Assembly (NCBI RefSeq): GCF_000381025.1
Contig: NZ_KB905816.1
Coordinates: 558,001-622,000, forward strand
Length of the DNA: 64,000 nucleotides
Direction: 5' to 3'
Source: Streptomyces sulphureus DSM 40104
GTDB taxonomy: Bacteria > Actinomycetota > Actinomycetes > Streptomycetales > Streptomycetaceae
Shown here in pieces: positions 58,482 through 64,000 of this stretch. The position numbers were made by a program, and so were the translations under genes. Position 1 is the first letter of the stretch; every line of letters starts with the position of its first letter. Under the pieces are notes generated by a model. That model was not told the origin of the DNA. It saw nothing but the letters and a program-made list of their open reading frames with translations, and ran no database searches.

Positions 58482-60875
58482 GTGACGACGACCATCGAAG
58501 GCAGGATCGCCGAGGAGCTCGGCGTACGCGAGCGGCAGGTTGCGGCCGCGGTCGAGCTGCTGGACGGCGGGTCGACAGTGCCGTTCATCGCCCGCTACCG
58601 CAAGGAGGCGACGGAGTCCCTCGACGACGCGCAGTTGCGCGCGCTCGAGGAACGCCTCCGCTACCTGCGGGAGTTGGAGGAGCGCCGGGAGACGATCCTG
58701 ACCTCCGTGCGGTCCCAGGGGAAGCTCACCGAGGAGCTGGAGGCGCAGATCCGCGCCGCCGAGTCCAAGGCGCGGCTGGAGGACATCTACCTCCCCTACA
58801 AGCCGAAGCGCCGCACCAAGGCGCAGATCGCCCGCGAGGCCGGTCTCGAACCGCTCGCCGAAGGACTGCTCTCCGACCCCTCGGTCGAGCCGCAGGAGGC
58901 GGCGTCCGCGTACGTCGACGCCGACGCGGGGGTCGCCGACGCGTCCGCGGCGCTGGAGGGCGCCCGCGCGATCCTCGCCGAGCGGTTCGCCGAGGACGCC
59001 GATCTGCTCGGTGAGCTCCGCGAGCGGATGTGGGAGCGCGGCCGGCTCGTCGCTGCGGTGCGCGAGGGCAAGGAGGAGCAGGGCGCGAAGTTCTCCGACT
59101 ACTTCGACTACGCCGAGTCCTTCACCGAACTCCCCTCGCACCGGGTGCTGGCGATGCTGCGGGGCGAGAAGGAGGACGTCCTCGAGCTCACGCTGCGGCC
59201 CGAGGCCCCCGACGACGAGGACGGACCGGGGCCCAACGCCTACGAGCGCGCCGTGGCGCACCGGTTCGGCGTCGAGGACCGGGGACGGCCCGCCGACGCC
59301 TGGCTCGCCGAGACCGTCCGCTGGTCCTGGCGCACCCGCATCCTCGTCCACCTCGGCATCGACTTGCGGCTGCGGCTGCGTACCGCCGCCGAGGACGAGG
59401 CCGTGCGGGTCTTCGCCGCCAACCTGCGCGACCTGCTCCTCGCCGCCCCTGCCGGAGCGCGCGCCACCCTCGGGCTCGACCCCGGGCTGCGTACGGGCGT
59501 GAAGGTCGCCGTCGTCGACGCCACGGGCAAGGTGGCGGCGACGGAGACGATCTACCCGCACGCGCCGCAGAAGAAGTGGGACGAGGCGCTGGCGAAGCTC
59601 TCCGCCCTCGCCGAGCAGCACGGCGTCGAACTCGTCGCGATCGGCAACGGCACCGCCTCCCGTGAGACGGACCGCCTCGCCGGCGAACTGGTCGCGCTGC
59701 GGCCCGAGTTGAAGCTGACGAAGGTGACGGTCTCGGAGGCGGGTGCCTCGGTCTACTCGGCGTCGGCCTACGCCTCCCAGGAGCTGCCCGAACTCGACGT
59801 CGCGCACCGCGGCGCCGTCTCCATCGCCCGGCGGCTCCAGGACCCGCTCGCCGAGCTGGTGAAGATCGACCCCAAGTCGATCGGCGTGGGGCAGTACCAG
59901 CACGACCTCGCCGAGAGCAAGCTCTCCCGCTCGCTCGACGCCGTCGTGGAGGACTGCGTCAACGGCGTCGGCGTCGACGCCAACACCGCCTCGGCGCCGC
60001 TGCTTTCGCGTGTCTCGGGGATCGGCGCGACGCTCGCCGAGAACATCGTGGCGCACCGGGACGCCAACGGGCCGTTCAAGAGCCGTACGGAGCTCAAGGA
60101 CGTCGCGCGGCTCGGGCCGAAGGCGTTCGAGCAGTGCGCCGGGTTCCTCCGCATCCGGAACGGCGAGGACCCGCTCGACTCCTCGTCCGTGCACCCGGAG
60201 GCGTACCCGCTGGTCCGCACCATCGTGCGCACCGCGGGAACGGACGTGCCGCAGTTGATCGGCAACACCTCGGCGCTGCGCGCCCTGGACCCGCGGGAGT
60301 TCGTCTCCCAGGAGAGCGGATTCGGGCTCCCCACCGTCGCCGACATCCTGCGCGAGCTGGAGAAGCCGGGCCGCGACCCGCGGCCGGACTTCCGCACCGC
60401 CCGGTTCAAAGAAGGCGTGGAGAAGATCTCCGACCTTCAGGCGGGGATGGTGCTGGAGGGCGTGGTGACCAACGTCGCCGCCTTCGGTGCGTTCGTCGAT
60501 GTCGGGGTGCACCAGGACGGCCTCGTCCACGTCTCGGCGATGTCGAAGGACTTCGTCGACGACCCGCGGGACGTGGCGAAGCCGGGCGACATCGTGCACG
60601 TGCGCGTCGTCGAGGTGGACGAGCCGCGGAAGCGGATCTCCCTCACCATGCGCCTCGACGAGGAGCCGGCACGCGGCGAGCGGCGGGCCCCGCGGCAGCG
60701 CGGCTCGGGCCAGGGTGCCGCGGCCGGACAGGGCAGCGGCCAGGGACGCAAGCGCGACAAGGGCGGCAAAGGCGCCGCGAAGGGCGCCAACCGCGGTGGC
60801 CGCGGCGGCGGTTCGGGTACGACGCCGCAGAACAACGAGATGGCCGAGGCGCTCAAGCGGGCCGGGCTCGCCTGA
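58482..60875 (+). CDS. tex: Tex family RNA-binding protein
   Basis: 797 residues. Full Tex layout: N-terminal helical domain (VPFIARYRKEATESLDDAQLR), YqgF/RNase H-like domain (LGLDPGLRTGVKVAVVD near 326), helix-hairpin-helix (VSGIGATLAENIVAHRDANGPF near 508) and C-terminal S1 domain (GMVLEGVVTNVAAFGAFVDVGVHQDGLVHVS near 652), then a Gly/Arg/Lys-rich tail ending NEMAEALKRAGLA. Tex acts in transcription and RNA metabolism. GTG 58482 is used; an earlier frame start is non-conserved. A hairpin at 60882 ends the unit. Confidence 0.93.
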   Translation: MTTTIEGRIAEELGVRERQVAAAVELLDGGSTVPFIARYRKEATESLDDAQLRALEERLRYLRELEERRETILTSVRSQGKLTEELEAQIRAAESKARLEDIYLPYKPKRRTKAQIAREAGLEPLAEGLLSDPSVEPQEAASAYVDADAGVADASAALEGARAILAERFAEDADLLGELRERMWERGRLVAAVREGKEEQGAKFSDYFDYAESFTELPSHRVLAMLRGEKEDVLELTLRPEAPDDEDGPGPNAYERAVAHRFGVEDRGRPADAWLAETVRWSWRTRILVHLGIDLRLRLRTAAEDEAVRVFAANLRDLLLAAPAGARATLGLDPGLRTGVKVAVVDATGKVAATETIYPHAPQKKWDEALAKLSALAEQHGVELVAIGNGTASRETDRLAGELVALRPELKLTKVTVSEAGASVYSASAYASQELPELDVAHRGAVSIARRLQDPLAELVKIDPKSIGVGQYQHDLAESKLSRSLDAVVEDCVNGVGVDANTASAPLLSRVSGIGATLAENIVAHRDANGPFKSRTELKDVARLGPKAFEQCAGFLRIRNGEDPLDSSSVHPEAYPLVRTIVRTAGTDVPQLIGNTSALRALDPREFVSQESGFGLPTVADILRELEKPGRDPRPDFRTARFKEGVEKISDLQAGMVLEGVVTNVAAFGAFVDVGVHQDGLVHVSAMSKDFVDDPRDVAKPGDIVHVRVVEVDEPRKRISLTMRLDEEPARGERRAPRQRGSGQGAAAGQGSGQGRKRDKGGKGAAKGANRGGRGGGSGTTPQNNEMAEALKRAGLA

Positions 60876-60881
60876 GCCGGC

Positions 60882-60916
60882 CGGGCGGGCGGTCGCGTGC
60901 GTCGGCTGCCCGCCCG
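60882..60916. terminator. Terminator between tex and nitroreductase
   Basis: CGGGCGGGC and GCCCGCCCG, perfect 9-bp stem extended by a G-T and a G-C pair, 15-nt loop, seven bases after the tex stop and abutting the convergent nitroreductase stop. Confidence 0.65.
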
Positions 60917-61588
60917 TCAGAGCCGGACCATGACTTCGTCGAGCGGCTTGCGGGTGAGGTCGGGCACGCGTACGTCCGGTGCCGGGTAGCCGACCGGGAT
61001 CACGTAGGCACCCCGCTCCTCGGGCGGACGGTCGCAGATCTCGTTGAGGAAGCGCATCGGGCTCGGCGTGTGCGTGAGCGTCGCGAGGCCGGCCTGGTGG
61101 AGCGAGGCGAGGAGCAGCCCCACGGCGATGCCGACCGACTCCTTGACGTAGTAAGGGCGCGGTGTACCGGGGCCCTTGTGCACCTCGAAGACGACGACCA
61201 CAGCGGGCGCCTGCTCCAGGAACGGCTTCTCCGCGTCCGTGCCGAGCGGGGCGAGCGCCGTCAGCCACTCCTCGGAGGCGCGCCGCCCGTAGAACTCCCG
61301 CTCCTCCGCCTCGGCGGCCTCCCGCAGCCGCCGCCTGCGTTCGGGGTCGGTGAGGACGACGAAGCGCCACGGCTGGACGTGGGCGCCGCTGGGCGCGGTC
61401 GCCGCCGTGCGCACCGCCCACTCCACCACGCCCTCCGGCAGCGGACGGGTGTCGAACTCCCGGACGGTGCGGCGGCGGGCCATCGTCTCGTGGAACGCCC
61501 TGGCGCGTGCCACGGCCTCGCCGGACGGAACCGGCCGCGGGCGCAGCGGGACAGTGGGGAGGGGGTCCGGCGTCGGGGTTGCGGTCAT
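60917..61588 (-). CDS. Nitroreductase family protein
   Basis: 223 residues, FMN-dependent nitroreductase fold of the BluB/iodotyrosine-deiodinase-like branch. RRRTVREFDTRPLPEGVVEWAVRTAATAPSGAHVQPWRFVVL (39-80) gives the FMN-binding Arg and Ser residues; ESVGIAVGLLLASLHQAGLATLTHTPSPMRFLNEI and the C-terminal VIPVGYPAPDVRVP complete it. Likely an NAD(P)H-dependent flavoenzyme; substrate unknown. The ATG at 61588 lacks a strong ribosome site. Convergent with tex. Confidence 0.88.
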   Translation of the reverse strand: MTATPTPDPLPTVPLRPRPVPSGEAVARARAFHETMARRRTVREFDTRPLPEGVVEWAVRTAATAPSGAHVQPWRFVVLTDPERRRRLREAAEAEEREFYGRRASEEWLTALAPLGTDAEKPFLEQAPAVVVVFEVHKGPGTPRPYYVKESVGIAVGLLLASLHQAGLATLTHTPSPMRFLNEICDRPPEERGAYVIPVGYPAPDVRVPDLTRKPLDEVMVRL

Positions 61589-61650
61589 GCAGGCAGCACA
61601 CCACAGGCGCGTCGGCGGGAGAAGAGGGCCCAACTGCCTCGCCCCGGGCG

Positions 61651-62361
61651 TCAGTCGGGCAGCTCGGCCACGCGGACGGCGGCGCCCGCGCGCGCCACGG
61701 CGTAGCCCCGGCGCCGGGCGCCCGGCGGCAGCACGAGGCGGCTCTCGCCGGGCGGGAGGTGTACGGGAGCCGTGCACAGGCGGTGGGTCCGCAGCCTCCG
61801 CAGCCGGTCCCTGCGGTGCACCTCGACGCCGACGGGCGCGGCCCGTGTCAGCAGGAGGCGCACCTCGCCCGGGAGGGCACGCAGCCCCAACCCGCCGCGC
61901 TGCAACGCCGATTGCACCTGCGCGAGCGCCACGGGAGGCAGCCCGGTGTCGACGACGGCCACCCGTGCAGACGCGCCGGCGTCCTCCAACGCCCGCTCGA
62001 CGCAGCGCAGTCGGCCGCGTGCGCACTCGGGCAGCGCCACGGCACGGTAGCTCCGCAGCTCGCGGCGTGCGACGGTGCCGAGGCCACGGGCGAGCTCCGC
62101 GCTCACCCCGGCACGGCGCAGCGCCCGTGCGAGCCCGTACATCACGGCGGGGCGCTCGGCCACCAACAGGACGCGGACGCAGGGATTGTGCCCTGCTGGT
62201 GCGCGCTTCGACGCGGGTTCGCCGCAGGCCGGCAGGACGGCGGCTCCGCCGGGCGGCAGCGCGCGTCTGCCCGACTCCCTTGCGGGCGGGGCTTGCCGGC
62301 CGGGGCGCGGGGGCCGGAGGGGGAACGTCGCGTATGCGCCGTACGTGTACTCGCCGTACAT
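61651..62361 (-). CDS. Hypothetical protein with a receiver-like region
   Basis: 236 residues if started at ATG 62361 (MYGEYTYGAYATFPL), or about 172 if started at TTG 62166. The part from residue 62 (RVLLVAERPAVMYGLARALRRAG) resembles the first strand and helix of a response regulator receiver domain, with a later VAVVDTGLPP. The phospho-acceptor Asp region is poorly conserved and no output domain is seen. The first 60 residues are Pro/Gly/Arg rich and may be disordered. Function unknown. Leftward, divergent from the DAAO-like oxidase. Confidence 0.55.
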   Translation of the reverse strand: MYGEYTYGAYATFPLRPPRPGRQAPPARESGRRALPPGGAAVLPACGEPASKRAPAGHNPCVRVLLVAERPAVMYGLARALRRAGVSAELARGLGTVARRELRSYRAVALPECARGRLRCVERALEDAGASARVAVVDTGLPPVALAQVQSALQRGGLGLRALPGEVRLLLTRAAPVGVEVHRRDRLRRLRTHRLCTAPVHLPPGESRLVLPPGARRRGYAVARAGAAVRVAELPD

Positions 62362-62418
62362 GTGCCGGAGTATCCCCGCCCAGCGGAAGGGTTCCGCGCC
62401 CGTGGCGCTCCGAGCGGC

Positions 62419-62424
62419 TACCGT
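62419..62424 (+). promoter_or_regulatory. Candidate -10 box of the DAAO-like gene
   Basis: TACCGT ends seven bases before the ATG at 62432 and no ribosome site is present, suggesting a leaderless transcript. Upstream, GTACGTGT (62341) and GTACATGT (62356) form a near-direct repeat. Confidence 0.35.
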
Positions 62425-62431
62425 CACCTGC

Positions 62432-63328
62432 ATGAGTGACGTCGTGGTGGTGGGGGGCGGGGTCGTCGGGTTGACGTCGGCCGTCGTCCTCGCGGAGCAG
62501 GGTCGTGAAGTGGCGGTATGGGGCGCGGAGTTCGAGGGGGAGACCACGTCCGCCGTCGCCGGCGGGCTGGTCTGGCCCTATCGGATCGCGCCCGAGGAGG
62601 AGGCGCTGGAGTGGGCCGTCGAGTCCTTCCCGCTCTTCGCCGCGCTCGCCGAGGAGCCGTCGGCCACCGGGGTGCGGCTGGTGCGGGGGACGATGGTGGG
62701 CGGCGTCCCACCGCGCTGGGCGGAGTTGACCGGCACTCCCCCGCGCACTCCGCTCGTCGACATGAGCGTGTACCTGCCCTATCTCCGGCGACGGCTGCTG
62801 GCGGCCGGCGGCAGCGTCGAGCGGCGGGAGCTCGCGACGCTCGGCGAGGCGGCCGGTGCGGCGCCGACCGTCGTCAACTGCACGGGGATGGGCGCGCGCC
62901 GAATCGTTCCCGACCCGCAAGTGCGCCCCGTGCGCGGGCAGTTGGTCGTCGTGGAGAACCCCGGCGTCGAGGAGTGGTACGCGGATGCCGGAGGCGAGGC
63001 CGAGGAGACGACGTACCTGCTGCCGCACCCCTCGGGTCTGCTGCTCGGCGGCACCGCGCAGGACGGTGCATGGTCGAGGGAGCCGGAGAGCACGACGGCC
63101 GAGTGGATCATCCGCCGCTGCGCCGCCGTCCGCCCCGAGGTCGCCGAGGCGCGGGTGCGGGGGCACCGCGTCGGGCTGCGGCCGTTCCGTCCCCGGGTGC
63201 GCCTCGCCGTCGAGACGATGGCGGACGGAAGGACACGGTGCGTGCACAACTACGGGCACGGGGGCGCGGGGGTCACCGTCGCCTGGGGATGTGCGCGCCG
63301 GGTCGCGCAGCTCGTGGAGGGCGTCTGA
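62432..63328 (+). CDS. FAD-dependent oxidoreductase, D-amino-acid-oxidase-like
   Basis: 298 residues. FAD motif VVVVGGGVVGLTSAVVLAEQG at 4-24; TTSAVAGGLVWPYR is the DAAO substrate-side loop; VNCTGMGARRI, RPVRGQLVVVENPG and the C-terminal VHNYGHGGAGVTVAWGCA are the family signature. It should oxidise a D-amino acid or glycine to the imino acid with hydrogen peroxide. Slightly short (typical 310-350), with compact loops. Stands alone between divergent and downstream genes. Confidence 0.9.
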   Translation: MSDVVVVGGGVVGLTSAVVLAEQGREVAVWGAEFEGETTSAVAGGLVWPYRIAPEEEALEWAVESFPLFAALAEEPSATGVRLVRGTMVGGVPPRWAELTGTPPRTPLVDMSVYLPYLRRRLLAAGGSVERRELATLGEAAGAAPTVVNCTGMGARRIVPDPQVRPVRGQLVVVENPGVEEWYADAGGEAEETTYLLPHPSGLLLGGTAQDGAWSREPESTTAEWIIRRCAAVRPEVAEARVRGHRVGLRPFRPRVRLAVETMADGRTRCVHNYGHGGAGVTVAWGCARRVAQLVEGV

Positions 63329-63497
63329 CCGTCCCCGCGGCATCGGGCCGGGGGTGACGGGGGATCACATGCATATGGCAATCGGATGAAGGGCCACGGC
63401 GCGGGCCGTCCGACGGCCGGGCAGTGCATAGCCTCCCGACCGGGACACCGGTCAGGCATCCGAAGCCGGACCGACCCGCTGCGATGTTGGAGGACAC

Positions 63498-64000
63498 GTG
63501 CGTCACGGACTCACCGCCGTTCCGACCGCGCTCACGGCCGCACTGCTGCTCGCGGTGCCCGCCTCGGCCGCCGCACCGTCACCGGGCGCCCCGGGCGCCG
63601 GCGACGCGTACTACCCGGACTACGGCAACGGGGGCTACGACGTCTCCCACTACGACCTGCGCCTGCGGTACCAGCCGAAGACCGATCACCTGAAGGGCAC
63701 CGCGACCCTGCTCGCCACCGCCACCCAGGACCTCTCCCGGTTCAACCTCGACTTCGCGCTCGACGTCGAGGAGGTCCGCGTCAACGGCAGAGCCGCACAC
63801 TTCGCCGCGACGGGCGACCACGAGCTGGAGGTGACCCCGGCCCGACCCGTCGCCGAGGGCGAGCAACTCACCGTCGTCGTGCGGTATGCGGGCGTCCCGT
63901 CGAAGGTGAAGGTGGACGGCGTCACTGCCTGGCATCGCACGAAGGACGGCGGCATCGCCGCGAACGAGCCCGAGGCCGCCTGGTGGTGGTATCCCAGCAA
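63498..64000 (+). CDS. Secreted M1-family metallopeptidase, truncated by window end
   Basis: Only the first 167 codons are present. GTG 63498 has GGAGG four bases upstream. A signal peptide is clear: HGLTAVPTALTAALLLAVPASAAA. The mature part starts GDAYYPDYGNGGYDVSHYDLRLRY and continues TDHLKGTATLLATATQDLSRFNLDFAL, the N-terminal beta-sandwich domain of M1 aminopeptidases. The zinc-binding HExxH lies beyond the window. Expected to be an exported aminopeptidase. A TAGCCT box at 63429-63434 may be its -10. Confidence 0.88.
   Translation, partial: MRHGLTAVPTALTAALLLAVPASAAAPSPGAPGAGDAYYPDYGNGGYDVSHYDLRLRYQPKTDHLKGTATLLATATQDLSRFNLDFALDVEEVRVNGRAAHFAATGDHELEVTPARPVAEGEQLTVVVRYAGVPSKVKVDGVTAWHRTKDGGIAANEPEAAWWWYPS

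Noticed and set aside
58269..61604. Very long leftward open frame opposite tex (over 1100 codons)
   Set aside because: It mirrors the third-position G/C bias of tex; the translation is Arg/Gly/Val rich without motifs, while tex on the other strand has all its domains.

Overview
The window is high-GC (strong G/C in third codon positions, GTG and TTG starts, purine-rich ribosome sites). It carries families typical of Streptomyces or a close relative: a conservon, WhiJ-type XRE/DUF397/ATPase regulators, DUF574 methyltransferases, a squalene-hopene cluster and a SCO6745-family gene. It reads as a chromosomal segment of a streptomycete; I see no insertion sequence, phage, CRISPR array, tRNA or rRNA. 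All calls come from reading translations and motifs; no database search was possible.

Layout. (1) 287-6350: a compact class I lanthipeptide locus with a split dehydratase (elimination protein, then glutamylation protein), three tandem precursor genes each followed by a perfect hairpin, and a LanC cyclase. The three cores share four predicted rings that abut directly. No transporter or leader protease is in view; the locus starts at the window edge. (2) 6413-13821: a TetR/HelR (RNA polymerase recycling ATPase) pair, then a block of small regulators (DUF397, two XRE-DUF5753 proteins, an RsbW-like ATPase, a DUF574 methyltransferase) with repeated operator-like sequences. (3) 13837-24814: envelope and signalling genes: LCP ligase, FAD/Rieske oxidoreductase, DUF6227, an Rpf-LysM-M23 wall hydrolase, DUF6343, a second DUF574 methyltransferase overlapping a PAS-GGDEF-EAL protein, and a monoacylglycerol-lipase-like hydrolase. 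(4) 25799-33349: an atypical acyl-CoA dehydrogenase, a conservon (cvnA-B-C-D plus GAF), an AlkB-like dioxygenase and a CX5R phosphatase.

(5) 33382-43217: the hopanoid cluster, reading leftwards as hpnC-hpnD-hpnE-polyprenyl synthase-shc-hpnG-hpnH-aminotransferase. It makes squalene, cyclises it, and builds the ribosyl/amino side chain. The MEP-pathway genes ispG and dxs that I recall between hpnH and the aminotransferase in S. coelicolor are absent; a strong hairpin lies there instead. (6) 43466-46500: divergent TetR/MMPL exporter with an operator over the promoter. (7) 46568-53691: a leftward envelope-polymer locus: ABC exporter, GT2 glycosyltransferase, two CDP-alcohol phosphotransferases, an archaeal-type sn-glycerol-1-phosphate dehydrogenase homologue and a LicC-like nucleotidyltransferase. 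The second phosphotransferase probably starts at CTG. (8) 54002-64000: galE, idi, an ATPase regulator, a crotonase-fold protein lacking both usual glutamates, a SCO6745-family protein, Tex, a nitroreductase, a receiver-like protein, a DAAO-like oxidase and the start of a secreted M1 metallopeptidase cut by the window end. Several genes here have a TANNNT box 6-7 nt before the start codon, suggesting leaderless mRNAs.
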